Assembly (NCBI GenBank): GCA_963204915.1
Contig: CAUJHS010000022.1
Span: forward strand, 186,001 to 250,000
From: Planctomycetota bacterium
GTDB lineage: Bacteria > Planctomycetota > Planctomycetia > Pirellulales > Pirellulaceae
Direction of reading: 5' to 3'
DNA: 64,000 nt
The notes below the pieces were generated by a model. That model saw nothing but the letters and a program-made list of their open reading frames with translations. It searched no databases and was not told where the DNA came from. Below are positions 54,133-63,828 of this stretch, piece after piece. Positions within the stretch are counted from its first letter, which is position 1; every line of letters begins with the position of its first letter. The position numbers and the translations under genes are program-made.

Positions 54133-57100
54133 ATGGTTTCGTCGGGCGAAAATTACGCCGCCTGGATTCAACCGGACGACGAGACTTTGCTCGATCGCTT
54201 CGAAGAAGCATGGAGGATGCGCCCCCCTGCCAACCTGGCTCAATTTGTAGCTCCCAAGGAGGGGTCAACGCCTCCTCTGTCTGGCCCGGTGCTTGAGGAA
54301 CTGATCAAGATCGACTTGGAGTACCGCTGGCGGCATTATTATGGGCACGCGGCCGCAGCGCCCGTCGCCGTCGAATCACCGTCACCTCAGGGCGCCGTCG
54401 CAGGACTGATGCCGCACTTGGCGCGGCTCGAGGATTACGCCGCGCAATATCCTCACCTGGAGCTTTCACTCGATTTGATTGCCGAGGAGTACCGTGTGCG
54501 TTGCCGGTGGGGCGATAGCCCGCCGCTTGGGGAGTACATGCAGCGTTTCCCGCAATACACCACGCAATTGCCGGCGCGGCTCTCGCGAGTCGAACGCGAA
54601 CTGCAAAGCGAATCGACCCATAGCAAGGCCGCGGTCGGCACGCATCGCGAAACTCCTGATGTGCCCGACGACGAGGCGCCGCCGCCCCTGTTGGCGCATG
54701 CCGCGGATTCCGAAATGCCAACGATGCATGACCTGGACGACAAAGCCAGGGCGTTGCCCGTTCCCGACATTTCTCAGCCAGGGCCCAAAGCCGCAGCGCC
54801 CCCCCTGCCCGCGAAGATCGGCCGATATGAAGTGGTCCGGCTGTTGGGAGAAGGCGCCTTTGGCGCCGTCTACCTGGCGAATGACCCCCAGCTCAAACGT
54901 CAAGTGGCGATCAAAACGCCGCATGCCCGGCACATGCGCAATCGCCGGTCGCGCAAACAGTTCTTAGAAGAGGCGCAACTTGCCGCGCAGTTGCGTCATC
55001 CAGTGCTGGTGGCCATTCACGACATCCAAGCGAACGAGGAGGAGTATTTCCTCGTTATGGAATACATCAACGGCAAGTCGCTGGCCGATGTGTTGCATGA
55101 CGACTGGCCTCGCCGGCGCGACCTGCGGTACGCCGCACGGCTCATTGCCGATGTGGCCGAAGCGGTGCATGAAGCCCATAAGCAGGGCCTCGTGCATCGT
55201 GATCTCAAACCGGCCAATATTTTGATCGATCGGGAGGGTAATCCTCACGTCACCGATTTTGGTCTGGCCATTCACGAGGAAGACCAACGCGGCCGAGCTT
55301 GGGAGATTTCCGGCACACCCGCTTATATGGCGCCCGAGCAGGTGCGCGGCGAATCGCACCGCCTGGATGGCCGGTGCGACGTCTGGAGCCTAGGCGTCAT
55401 GTTCTACGAGTTGCTGACGAGCCGGCGCGCCTTTGGCGGACGCAAAGTGCAGGATGTGTTTGACGAAATCGTCCACCGCGAGCCCAAACCGCCGCGCCAA
55501 ATTGACGACGCGATTCCCAGCGAACTTGAGCGTGTGTGCTTGCGGTGCCTGGCGAAAGATGTCTCGGGGCGGTACACCACGGCCCGCGACCTGTGCGACG
55601 ACTTGCGTCGCTATCTCGAAACGGACATCGCGGAAACGTCGGGCAGCGACTTCGCCCTGGTGTTAAGCCGGTCGTCGTTCCTGCGCAGCGCCTCGGTCAT
55701 GAGCGCTTCGACGCATCAAAGCAGTGTGGCGACGGCGCTCTCCAACTTGCCACATCCCTCAGGAGCGTTTGTCGGGCGCGAACGGGAAGTGGCCGAGGTG
55801 AAACACTGGATTCTCGATGAAAAGACGCCCGTAATGACGTTGCTCGGCCCCGGCGGAGTCGGCAAAACGCGGCTTTCACAGCAGGTCGCCCAGCTTTTGG
55901 CGCAGCCGTTGCCCGGCGGTTGTTGGTGGGCCGATTTAAGCGCCGTCACGACCGCCGCTGGCGTAGCCAATGCGATTCTCGCGGCCTTTGGCGCTTCAAC
56001 CGCGGAGGGCGAACCGCCGGTCGATCGCGTTTCAAGCGTGCTCCAGTACCGGCCGCGGCTGTTGTTGATCATGGACAATTTCGAGCAAGTGGTGGAGCAC
56101 GCACACGCCACAATTGGCGCATGGCGCCGGCGGGCGCCCCACGTACAGTTCCTCGTCACGAGCCGCGAACCCTTGGGCCTGGAGGGAGAACGGCAATACG
56201 AGTTGGCGCCCTTGGCGGCCCCTTCGCCGCATGAAGTTCTCGAAACCGTGGCCGAGGCGGCGCGCTATTCCAGTGTTGAGCTCTTCGTCCGGCGAGCGCA
56301 AGAGGCCGACGCGCGCTTCCATCTGAACGCCTCCAACGCGGCCGATGTAGCCCGTATTTGCGCCCAGTTGGAAGGTTTGCCGCTGGCGGTCGAACTGGCC
56401 GCCGCGCGAGTTAAGATTCTCAAGCCAGCGCAAATGCTGAAGAAGTTCGATCAGAAATTGCAATTCCTCAAATCAACGCGGCGCGACTTGAGCGACCGGC
56501 AAAGGACGCTCGAAGGGGCCATCCAATGGAGCTACGACCACCTGGAGCCCTGGGAGTGCGAAGCGTTCCTGCAAGTTTCCGCGTTTGTGGCAGGATTCTA
56601 CCTGGACGCCGCCGAGTCGGTGATCGACTTGTCCGACTTCCCCGACGCGCCGCCAGCGATCGACGTCGTGCAAAGCCTTCGTGAGCAATGCCTGCTGCGC
56701 ACACTGGATGAGCGGTACGAACTGCGTCTGGGCATGTATCAGTCGATTCGCGAGTTCGGCGAACAGAAGCGGCGCAGCACATTCTCGCCCGAGCAAGAAG
56801 CCGCGTTGCAAACGCGCCTGGCAGAGTGTTTGATCGGGCATTGTGAGTCCTGGTCTCAGTCGATCCATACGCGTGACGGTTTGGAAGCGATCGATCGCAT
56901 CGCCCTGGAGACCGACAACCTGTTCGCCGTGCAGGACTGGGCGCTCGCGCACGAACGTCCCGATTTGGCGGCGCAGGCGATTCTCGCCTTGGCGCCTGTT
57001 TTGGCGATTCGTGGCCCAGCCGACCAACGGCTGCCTCGACTGCAACGGGCGCTCCAAGGCGCGCCGCCTCTTTGGCAGCCGCGGCTGTTGACCGAAATGT

Positions 57101-58260
57101 CGTTCGCGTGTCACGCCTCGGGTGATTGGGACCTTGCCGCCTGGTATGCCGATCAAGCCGTCTCGGAATGGCGCACGCGGTTGGCCGGCGGCGCACGATC
57201 CGACGCCTCGCCCGAGGAAGCCTTGACGCACGCGGCCCGCGCGCTCCGCCAGCAAGGCGTCATGCGGCGATTGCGCGGCGACATGGAAGGCGCTCTGGCG
57301 GCGGTCAAGGAAAGCGAAGAACTGGCTCGTCGCGCCGGCGACCGCCATTGCGTCGCCGCCGCGATCGCGCAGCGCGGGTTTGTGGTGTGGCAACAAGCCG
57401 ATTTTACCGAAGCCCTGCAATGCTACGCGAAGGCGGAAACCCTCGCGCGCGAAATCGGAGATCGCGCCGATCTTGCGACGATCGCCCGGCAACGCGGCCA
57501 CTTACGAGCACAACGCGGCGATTATGCGGCGGCGCTGGCCGATTTTGAACAAGCGGAACGCCTGGCCAAAGAACTGAGCGACCGACGCCTGCTGCACCTG
57601 GCGATTTCCGCCCGCGGTACGGTTTACTCCGATCAGGGACAATACGACCAGGCGATCGAATGCTTCGACAAGGCGGAGCGTCTAGCGCGGCAACTGGGCG
57701 AAAAACGCGGGGTGGCGGTCAATCGTGGCAATCGAGGTCTGGTGTACGCCGACCGCGGCGACTACGAAAAAGCCCTCAGTTGTTACAGTGAGGCCGAGTC
57801 GCTCAACCGCGAGTTGGGCGTCACTTCGGGGATTGCGCTGAATATCGGCAATCGCGGCGTCGCCCTGGCCGGACTGGGCCGGCATCAGGAAGCGCTCGAT
57901 TGCCTGCGCGAAGCCGAACGGTTGCATCACACCATTGGCAATCGCCTGCAAGAAGCCATTAGCCGGGGCGAACGCGGCGCCGTACTGCTTTCGCAAGGGA
58001 ACGTAGCCGCGGCGCAAGGTTGCCTGAGTGAAGCGCTGGCCACGTTCGACTCGCTGGACGCGGGACATACGCCCGATTACTTCAATTTCCTCGTCGCTTT
58101 GGCCTCGGCGCAAATGCAGTCGGGGCAAGTGCAAGCCGCACATGAAGCCGCCGCACGCGCGCAACAACTGGCGGGCGCGTTAGCGCTGACGGCGGAGCAT
58201 CCTCGTATTCGCGTCCGAGAAAACCTCACGCTGCTCGACCGCCTATCTCCGCGGGCGTAA
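54133..58260 (+). CDS. Ser/Thr kinase - STAND NTPase - TPR fusion protein
   Basis: Protein of 1375 residues. Residues 1-225 include the planctomycete kinase leader (LDLIAEEYRVRCRWGDSPPL). The Hanks-type kinase (about 230-495) is complete: glycine loop GEGAFGAVYLA, Lys261, HRDLKPAN (355-362), DFG (375-377), GTPAYMAPEQ. A STAND/NB-ARC-like NTPase follows from FVGREREVAE (about 545), with Walker A GPGGVGKT (about 572-579), Walker B LLLIMDNFEQV (about 640) and sensor LVTSREPL; an arm region (LPLAVELAAARV and IQWSYDHLEP) leads to about eight 40-residue TPR repeats (about 1000-1355). There is no transmembrane segment, so a cytosolic sensor is likely: TPR binds a partner, the NTPase oligomerises and the kinase signals. 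The target is unknown. Confidence 0.93.
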   Translation: MVSSGENYAAWIQPDDETLLDRFEEAWRMRPPANLAQFVAPKEGSTPPLSGPVLEELIKIDLEYRWRHYYGHAAAAPVAVESPSPQGAVAGLMPHLARLEDYAAQYPHLELSLDLIAEEYRVRCRWGDSPPLGEYMQRFPQYTTQLPARLSRVERELQSESTHSKAAVGTHRETPDVPDDEAPPPLLAHAADSEMPTMHDLDDKARALPVPDISQPGPKAAAPPLPAKIGRYEVVRLLGEGAFGAVYLANDPQLKRQVAIKTPHARHMRNRRSRKQFLEEAQLAAQLRHPVLVAIHDIQANEEEYFLVMEYINGKSLADVLHDDWPRRRDLRYAARLIADVAEAVHEAHKQGLVHRDLKPANILIDREGNPHVTDFGLAIHEEDQRGRAWEISGTPAYMAPEQVRGESHRLDGRCDVWSLGVMFYELLTSRRAFGGRKVQDVFDEIVHREPKPPRQIDDAIPSELERVCLRCLAKDVSGRYTTARDLCDDLRRYLETDIAETSGSDFALVLSRSSFLRSASVMSASTHQSSVATALSNLPHPSGAFVGREREVAEVKHWILDEKTPVMTLLGPGGVGKTRLSQQVAQLLAQPLPGGCWWADLSAVTTAAGVANAILAAFGASTAEGEPPVDRVSSVLQYRPRLLLIMDNFEQVVEHAHATIGAWRRRAPHVQFLVTSREPLGLEGERQYELAPLAAPSPHEVLETVAEAARYSSVELFVRRAQEADARFHLNASNAADVARICAQLEGLPLAVELAAARVKILKPAQMLKKFDQKLQFLKSTRRDLSDRQRTLEGAIQWSYDHLEPWECEAFLQVSAFVAGFYLDAAESVIDLSDFPDAPPAIDVVQSLREQCLLRTLDERYELRLGMYQSIREFGEQKRRSTFSPEQEAALQTRLAECLIGHCESWSQSIHTRDGLEAIDRIALETDNLFAVQDWALAHERPDLAAQAILALAPVLAIRGPADQRLPRLQRALQGAPPLWQPRLLTEMSFACHASGDWDLAAWYADQAVSEWRTRLAGGARSDASPEEALTHAARALRQQGVMRRLRGDMEGALAAVKESEELARRAGDRHCVAAAIAQRGFVVWQQADFTEALQCYAKAETLAREIGDRADLATIARQRGHLRAQRGDYAAALADFEQAERLAKELSDRRLLHLAISARGTVYSDQGQYDQAIECFDKAERLARQLGEKRGVAVNRGNRGLVYADRGDYEKALSCYSEAESLNRELGVTSGIALNIGNRGVALAGLGRHQEALDCLREAERLHHTIGNRLQEAISRGERGAVLLSQGNVAAAQGCLSEALATFDSLDAGHTPDYFNFLVALASAQMQSGQVQAAHEAAARAQQLAGALALTAEHPRIRVRENLTLLDRLSPRA

Positions 58261-58386
58261 CGCCGCAATGCGTCCAAGCGCGGGCTCGTGGCGTAGACCT
58301 TTGAAAGAGTAGCGCGCCGCTTCGCGCTTTCGGCTGGAAAGCGGTTCAACCGTAGAAAGGCGCGAATGCGCGAAATCGCATCTCAA

Positions 58387-58674
58387 TTACCACTTCAACA
58401 CGACGGGCGTGCCGCGCACGATGCCCAGCATTTCCCGCGCGCTGTCGCCTACAATGGTGAGTTCCAAATGACCGCTCTCGCCCAAGATGGCCAGATACGT
58501 CATCGGGGGCTGATTGTGCGCGGCGCCAAAGATACCCATCGTTTCGTGCTCGTCACACACGATGATCAAGTTCTCGTCCGTCGGAACGTTCTTTAGTTGT
58601 TCGGCCGTGATGTCGGTGACCAGATTGCCAGACTCACTGTACGACACCACGGCGCCTTCAATTTTTCCCGCCAC
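58387..58674 (-). CDS. Free-standing C-terminal domain of DUF62 SAM hydrolase
   Basis: Protein of 95 residues starting at GTG 58674, with GGAGG six bases before it. Its sequence (SESGNLVTDITAEQLKN, then GHLELTIVGDSAREMLGIVR and GTPVV) follows the C-terminal domain of the adjacent full-length SAM hydrolase (DGFGNLITNLEQGKL, then RLEIAVVGGNARQLLG and GTAVI). It has no catalytic N-terminal domain. In the full enzymes this domain packs over the active site and helps build the substrate pocket at the trimer interface, so a free copy might assemble with the neighbour or bind a nucleoside. It is the last gene of a minus-strand cluster, 101 bases after the SAM hydrolase. Confidence 0.85.
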   Translation of the reverse strand: MAGKIEGAVVSYSESGNLVTDITAEQLKNVPTDENLIIVCDEHETMGIFGAAHNQPPMTYLAILGESGHLELTIVGDSAREMLGIVRGTPVVLKW

Positions 58675-58775
58675 AGGCAGCCTCCGCCGGGGGTTTTTAG
58701 GTAGGGGGTATTGTAAAGGGTCGCCACGCGTTCTCCAAGCCAACAACCGGGCCAGAACGCGGCGGCTCGCACATG

Positions 58776-59597
58776 CTACTTTTGCGGCGGAGGCTCCCCC
58801 CGCACTTTGACGATTACGGCTGTTCCCAGCGTCGCCCCCAAGAGTTGGCGTGCATTGCCGCCGACGACCGCAATTTCCAGACGATCGTTCGACCCCACCA
58901 GGGCGATACACTCGCCGGCGGCCGCATCGCCATAAGTGCGAGACAAGCCGACGATCGTGCGCCCGGCGCAGGAAACGTGCACGACGCCAGTCGAGCCCCA
59001 TGCGGCGAGAAGCTCGGCCAGCTTGCCTTGCTCAAGATTGGTGATGAGGTTGCCAAACCCGTCGATGGCGACGACTTCTCCCTGCCCCCGTTCGGCTTCC
59101 CACGCGGGCTGGGGCCAGTCTAACGGCGCCAGCGCCGAGAGCGGTGGGCCTAAGTCGGCCGGATCGGCGCCGCGGCTCAATTGCGCGGCGACGGGCGCCA
59201 TAATGTCCCGACCGTGGAAGGTCGACGAGACGCTGGCGCCCCAAAACGAGCGATTGCTTAATTCGATCACCTTTGACGCCGCATGGCGCTGGGCCAACAA
59301 ACCGAGGAGGCCGTTATCCGGGGCGACATAGTGCCGGCCGGCGATCTCGGCGTAAACAATCCGACGCGACGTCCCCACCCCAGGATCGACCACCGCAACG
59401 TGGATCGAGTCGGTCGGGAAACGCACGGTGGTTTGCGCCAGTACGAGGGCCCCTTGCCGAATGTGCTGCGGCGGAACCGAGTGGGTCACATCAATCAGGC
59501 GCGCCTCAGGCGCCAGCGAAAGGATAACGCCTTTCATCTCCGCGACGTAAGGACTTCCCTCGCCAAAGTCCGTCGTCAACGTGATGAATGGCCTCAT
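58776..59597 (-). CDS. SAM hydrolase (DUF62, SAM hydroxide adenosyltransferase)
   Basis: Protein of 273 residues. It splits S-adenosylmethionine with water into adenosine and methionine. The N-terminal catalytic domain has LTTDFGEGSPYVAEMKG, VVDPGVGTSRR and STFHGRDIMAP; Asp71, Arg78 and His128 match the Asp-Arg-His set of DUF62 enzymes in order and spacing. The C-terminal domain (about 175-265) has AIDGFGNLITN. The halide-binding insert of fluorinase/chlorinase was not recognised, so halogenase is less likely. The ATG at 59597 is the family start. It is 19 bases after the gene at 59617 on the same strand. Confidence 0.93.
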   Translation of the reverse strand: MRPFITLTTDFGEGSPYVAEMKGVILSLAPEARLIDVTHSVPPQHIRQGALVLAQTTVRFPTDSIHVAVVDPGVGTSRRIVYAEIAGRHYVAPDNGLLGLLAQRHAASKVIELSNRSFWGASVSSTFHGRDIMAPVAAQLSRGADPADLGPPLSALAPLDWPQPAWEAERGQGEVVAIDGFGNLITNLEQGKLAELLAAWGSTGVVHVSCAGRTIVGLSRTYGDAAAGECIALVGSNDRLEIAVVGGNARQLLGATLGTAVIVKVRGEPPPQK

Positions 59598-59616
59598 CTG
59601 CAAGTGCCGCTCCAGA

Positions 59617-61230
59617 TTATGCGCCCGCAGGTCGCGCCTGCTGCAGCTCACGATCCAACTTTTGTGGAAGCGTGTTGTCGAGGTACTTGGCGATCATCGC
59701 GCGCGTGTCGGCAAAGAGCTTATCAATCGCCGCTTTGGTGGCTCGGTCGGCAGGAAGCAAGCGTTGTCGAGCGGCTTCCTGGTCCAGTTCGGCTTGAATC
59801 TGATCACGCGAGGGGAGCCCTCGCAGCTCGATCAACAACGCTTCCGCTTCTACGAATTTCTGGTCCTGAATGCGTTTGCGAATGCGCAGGGCCAACACTT
59901 CGCGTGCAACGACGAGATCCATAATCCGGCCTTGCAGGCCCGCAATGAAACCCTCGACTTCCAACCGATGGTCGTCGTTCATCACATTGACATCGACATG
60001 CGGCAAGAATCCCGGCGCTACGGGAAACTTCGCCAACAAGCGGCTGCCGTTCTTGACGTACAACACGCGCACCGGGTGATCGGATTTCCCAATGTCGACC
60101 TGGCCGCGCCAGTCGGTTCGGCCGACAAACGCGAGTTCTTCGGCGCCGGGCAGACGTTCGTGAATTTCATAACCCACCAGAGGCTCCGTTGGCTCAGGAT
60201 CTTTCGGCGACGCCGGTCGAGCCCGTATCGTCATGGTGGTCGCATCGTGCCGGGGCGTCACCGCCAAGCCGTATTTCTCGATGCGGCTTCCGCTCCGGGC
60301 GCCCAGCGCGGTGGCGACGCCCGCAATCAACTCGCACTCCAAACGTCCCGCGCCCACGCGTTCTTTGAGCGTCAAGTAAGCCCAGGGGGCAATTTGAATT
60401 CCATCTCTCCGCGGTTTGCCGTGCCGGTCATTAAACCGCACGACCGGCAGAAGCACCGTATCGTCCGAAAGAAACGCAGGGCTGTGTTCGTTTTCGATTA
60501 ACCCACCGGCGCGCTGGCGAACGGTCGCCGACGAACCTTTGACCCACTCGATACGAACAAGCGGACGAAACGCCGCCTCGACGGCTCGGAACGCTTCCAG
60601 GGGAACGAGCGACGCATGCGCCGCATGTCGCGAGACGACTTCGCTCCATTGCCGCGTGCGGCAATCCAGCTCGCGAGCTTCGATCAGGAAACCGCCTCGA
60701 TCGGGCGCCACGCGCAACAGCATCAATTTATCGTGCTTCTGCACGACGTCGGTAAAGTCTGGCGGCGGTGAGGGAGCTTCCGGCGCGGACGCGCCGCCGT
60801 TCAAGGGCGGCTCGGCCGAGGCGGGCGCATCGCTCGACGAGGACGAAGCGCCCGCAGAAAGCGCCGCCGTCGACTTTGCGGCAGTCGACGCCGAAGCGGG
60901 GGCCGGCGTTTCCTCCGGCGGCAACAGTTGCTCTGTGGTTAACCACTTCAAGCCCGCCAGCATCGCGCCCTGCAAGACTGCCGGCGCCGGCTCGGCCTGC
61001 ACGGTCCAAGGGGCCAACGCCACTGCTTCGGAACGCTCCTGCAGGGTTCGCAACAAACGCTGCTCCAGTGCGGCGTTCAACTCGGCCGCAGGCGCCAAGG
61101 CGGTCCACACCCGAATTTGGTACGGCGAGTAATGCCAAACCGGCTCTTGCGCCTTGACCGACGGCGAAGCCGCAAGCCACGCCGCCAGCAGGAAGGCCAC
61201 AAGCGCCGATTGTCGAACAAGGAACGGCAT
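59617..61230 (-). CDS. Secreted protein of unknown function with Ser/Ala/Pro-rich linker
   Basis: Protein of 537 residues. Signal peptide FLVRQSALVAFLLAAWLAAS; residues about 25-95 and 155-510 are mixed alpha/beta; residues about 95-150 are a low-complexity Ala/Ser/Pro linker. A C-terminal helical part holds VAREVLALRIRKRIQDQKFV. No family is recognised. The frame is open upstream to 61320, overlapping the end of the solute-binding protein gene; 61230 is chosen because it starts the signal peptide, though no clear ribosome-binding site precedes it. It is in line with the solute-binding protein and SAM hydrolase genes and probably co-transcribed with them. Confidence 0.8.
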   Translation of the reverse strand: MPFLVRQSALVAFLLAAWLAASPSVKAQEPVWHYSPYQIRVWTALAPAAELNAALEQRLLRTLQERSEAVALAPWTVQAEPAPAVLQGAMLAGLKWLTTEQLLPPEETPAPASASTAAKSTAALSAGASSSSSDAPASAEPPLNGGASAPEAPSPPPDFTDVVQKHDKLMLLRVAPDRGGFLIEARELDCRTRQWSEVVSRHAAHASLVPLEAFRAVEAAFRPLVRIEWVKGSSATVRQRAGGLIENEHSPAFLSDDTVLLPVVRFNDRHGKPRRDGIQIAPWAYLTLKERVGAGRLECELIAGVATALGARSGSRIEKYGLAVTPRHDATTMTIRARPASPKDPEPTEPLVGYEIHERLPGAEELAFVGRTDWRGQVDIGKSDHPVRVLYVKNGSRLLAKFPVAPGFLPHVDVNVMNDDHRLEVEGFIAGLQGRIMDLVVAREVLALRIRKRIQDQKFVEAEALLIELRGLPSRDQIQAELDQEAARQRLLPADRATKAAIDKLFADTRAMIAKYLDNTLPQKLDRELQQARPAGA

Positions 61231-61294
61231 CGGGGTTGAACAATTCAATGGCGAAACCGATGGTACGTAATCAACTCGAACACCACACGGCGAA

Positions 61295-63775
61295 CTATTC
61301 GGTGAGCGGTCGCGGGACAATCCGCCACTGCTCGATGTCTTGATACAACTGAGCCGGCTGAGGAGTCATGTTTTGTACATTCGCGCGATACGCGTAATGG
61401 TCAATGATTTGCCACAACGGAATCACCACCAACTCGGTATGCACGCGCTCGTGCAGTTCCAGCAACCGGCTGCGCGCTTCGCGCCAGGTGCTGGCCGCGT
61501 CTAAGTCGCGCAGGGCCTGACGAATGTACGGGTTCGTGATCTTGGCCACGCCTCCCTCGCCGAGAATGCGGCGCGCATCCACCAGCGGTTCGGTCGAGGA
61601 GACTTCGGCGTACAGCAAATCATAGTCGTCTTGGTCTGGCCGAACTTTCCCCGGCGGCAACTCCTCCAGCGTGACTTCGATCTGAATTTGTTTGAGTTGC
61701 AACTGAATCGCCTGACACGAACGCCGCGCGATTTCCGTGGCAGGATACACCAACTTCAGCACGCCCAATTTGGGCGGCGCCGGTTTGGCTGCCGCATCGG
61801 CTTTGGCTGCCGCAGCTTGATTGGTTTCAGGCGCGGCGGCGTCGGACGACTCGGTCGAGGCCGCTGCTTCCGGCGCCGCCGATGCAGCTTGCTTCTTAGC
61901 GGCTTCTTCTTCCTTTTTCAACTTGGCTTCATGCAGCTTCTCGATATGCGAGATCGCCAGCGCCCGCAGCACGAAGGCGTGTTGCAAGTTCCACGGGCGC
62001 GGCTCCAAGCGAAAGTCGTAGGCGTACGCTTGCGGATCGTTCGCGCCTACGCCCGCGGGAAACGGTCCGCTGACCAGCCGGCAACCGGGAATTTTAGCGC
62101 CTTCCAGCAACATCGAATTGAGAATCACGTCACGCGCAATGGCCAATTGCAGCGCCCGGCGAAACGTGCGGTTGGCGAGGAACGGGTTGCGGTCGTTGGG
62201 AACCAGCAGATGCACGGAGGGGGCGTCGTATCGGTCGACGGTAATGTTGGGTTGTCCCTGAAGTCTGGGAACATCGGCAGGATAAAGCCGGTCGATGATG
62301 TCGATCTCTCCGTTGCGAAGAGCTTGCACCGCCTGGCGGGCTTCCTCGTAACGACGTTCCACCACCACAGCCGGCTGGTCGGGCCCACGGAACGCATAGG
62401 CGTCATTACGTACGTACTGCACTTCGTTCGGCCGGGGCGATGGCGCCGGCGTGAACGGCGCAAAAGGATTTCCTGCGGAAACTTCCGCCAGGTAATCGAA
62501 CGGCGTTTGCAAAAACGCTTCGGGCCGGACATGGGGACGGCGCAGCTCCACCACGACGCTCGAAACGCCTTCGACGGCCAGCTCTCCGGCCAATTGTCCC
62601 CAGGCCGGCAAATATTGCGGAGCGCTCGGCTCGGCGAGGGCCTGCAAGGTGCGCGCCACGTCGTATCCGGTGAGGGCGATCGGTCCCGTAAGAAAATCGT
62701 TGCTCAAACGAAACCGCAGTTGTAAGTCATCGTCGGTGCGCAGGTATTGGCCCAGGGGGAACCGGTAAAGACCGCCTTCCGGACCGTGCCGTTCGTACTC
62801 GGTGAGCATGCGAAACTTGAGCCGACCGGCGCGCCGCGCGGCCCAGTCGTCCAAACGGTTCGGTTCGGGCTCCCCGGAAAGCTGACTTACGCCCACGACC
62901 ACCAGCGGATACTTTTCCGAAACTTCGGTGGCCAGTTCAGCGCCGCCGGGCAACGTGGGCCACACCCGGATCATGCGCCGCAGCGCTTCGTGCGCTTCGA
63001 GAAAATTTCCGGCCGCGACATGCGTTTGCGCCTGATTCTTTTCATTCGTGGCCAATTCGATCAAACGATTGCGCCAGGTATCCAGCGTGCTGCGAATCGG
63101 TTCGCCGTGGTCGCGCTCCAGTCGCTGCAAAATTTGCCGCGCCACGCGGTAGTTCTTTTGCGTGTCGATGTATCCTTTGAGCACCTGCCCCGCCACGGCG
63201 CCCAACGCCGCCGAGGCGCGCGGATAACTGGGATTCATCGTGTGCAATTCTTCGATGACCGACAGCGCTCGCTCCAGTTGCCCCTGCTGATAAAGACTGC
63301 CCGCATTCGCGAACAGAAACGCTTGGAACGCCTCGCTCAAACCCGGTGTTTGCGGATACCGTTCGCGAAGGAAAAGAAAGTGATCCCACGCCAAATCGAA
63401 CTGCGCCAGGTTGGTGAGCGTTTGCGCGTCTTGCAACACCATTTCCTGAAATTGTTCGTACTTTCCGATGTCTTTCCAGGAGACCTTAAACTTCGTTGCG
63501 ACTTCGTCCAGTAGTTCGATCGTGAGTTGCTCAGCCGGCTTAGGGCTTTCCGGCTTCTTGCCTTCTGGGAAGTTTTGCGGCACGATCTTGATGACCACGC
63601 CATCCGCCAAGGTGAGCCGGTCGAACGGTTCGCCGCGCAGCAGCTGGAACGGCTTGGATTCGGCTGGCGGTTGTTCCGGGGCGGCCTCATCTTGCGCTAA
63701 GCCCGTGGCGGCGCGCAACAGCAGCGCCAGGGTGAAAAGCAGCATCCCAGCCGAAGGCCGTAACCCGTATTGCAT
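61295..63775 (-). CDS. Family 5 extracellular solute-binding protein with TPR-like N-terminus
   Basis: Protein of 826 residues, about 300 longer than a usual SBP_bac_5. Signal peptide LRPSAGMLLFTLALLLRAAT; a TPR-like part (about 95-260) with FDLAWDHFLFLRERYPQTPG and QGQLERALSVIEELHTMNPS; the SBP_bac_5 body (about 320-800) with LRNGEIDIIDRLYPADVPRL and NRTFRRALQLAIARDVILNS; and within it an Ala/Lys/Glu-rich linker (about 665-700) between the lobes. Family 5 proteins bind peptides or nickel for ABC importers, but no permease or ATPase is adjacent. Start chosen at 63775 for the signal peptide; ATG at 63817, 11 bases after the upstream gene, is possible. Confidence 0.87.
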   Translation of the reverse strand: MQYGLRPSAGMLLFTLALLLRAATGLAQDEAAPEQPPAESKPFQLLRGEPFDRLTLADGVVIKIVPQNFPEGKKPESPKPAEQLTIELLDEVATKFKVSWKDIGKYEQFQEMVLQDAQTLTNLAQFDLAWDHFLFLRERYPQTPGLSEAFQAFLFANAGSLYQQGQLERALSVIEELHTMNPSYPRASAALGAVAGQVLKGYIDTQKNYRVARQILQRLERDHGEPIRSTLDTWRNRLIELATNEKNQAQTHVAAGNFLEAHEALRRMIRVWPTLPGGAELATEVSEKYPLVVVGVSQLSGEPEPNRLDDWAARRAGRLKFRMLTEYERHGPEGGLYRFPLGQYLRTDDDLQLRFRLSNDFLTGPIALTGYDVARTLQALAEPSAPQYLPAWGQLAGELAVEGVSSVVVELRRPHVRPEAFLQTPFDYLAEVSAGNPFAPFTPAPSPRPNEVQYVRNDAYAFRGPDQPAVVVERRYEEARQAVQALRNGEIDIIDRLYPADVPRLQGQPNITVDRYDAPSVHLLVPNDRNPFLANRTFRRALQLAIARDVILNSMLLEGAKIPGCRLVSGPFPAGVGANDPQAYAYDFRLEPRPWNLQHAFVLRALAISHIEKLHEAKLKKEEEAAKKQAASAAPEAAASTESSDAAAPETNQAAAAKADAAAKPAPPKLGVLKLVYPATEIARRSCQAIQLQLKQIQIEVTLEELPPGKVRPDQDDYDLLYAEVSSTEPLVDARRILGEGGVAKITNPYIRQALRDLDAASTWREARSRLLELHERVHTELVVIPLWQIIDHYAYRANVQNMTPQPAQLYQDIEQWRIVPRPLTE

Positions 63776-63828
63776 AACGTGTGAACGTGTATCGCGGTGT
63801 GGTCCGGCAGAGTCCATGGTTGTTTTGC

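Noticed and set aside
58290-58335. AGCGCG-CCGCTT-CGCGCT after the kinase gene as a terminator
   Set aside because: The stem is short and not followed by a T-run.
58675-59001. Longer reading of the DUF62 C-domain gene into the SAM hydrolase gene
   Set aside because: Codons upstream of GTG 58674 are in the wrong frame of the SAM hydrolase gene and encode an Arg-rich stretch; GGAGG is correctly placed for the GTG.
59581-60501. Plus-strand open frame of 306 codons opposite the secreted unknown gene
   Set aside because: It has no domain and no promoter or ribosome-binding site, and it opposes a frame with a signal peptide. It is a GC-rich antisense artefact; the plus-strand frames at 61631-62725 and 62747-63514 were rejected for the same reason.
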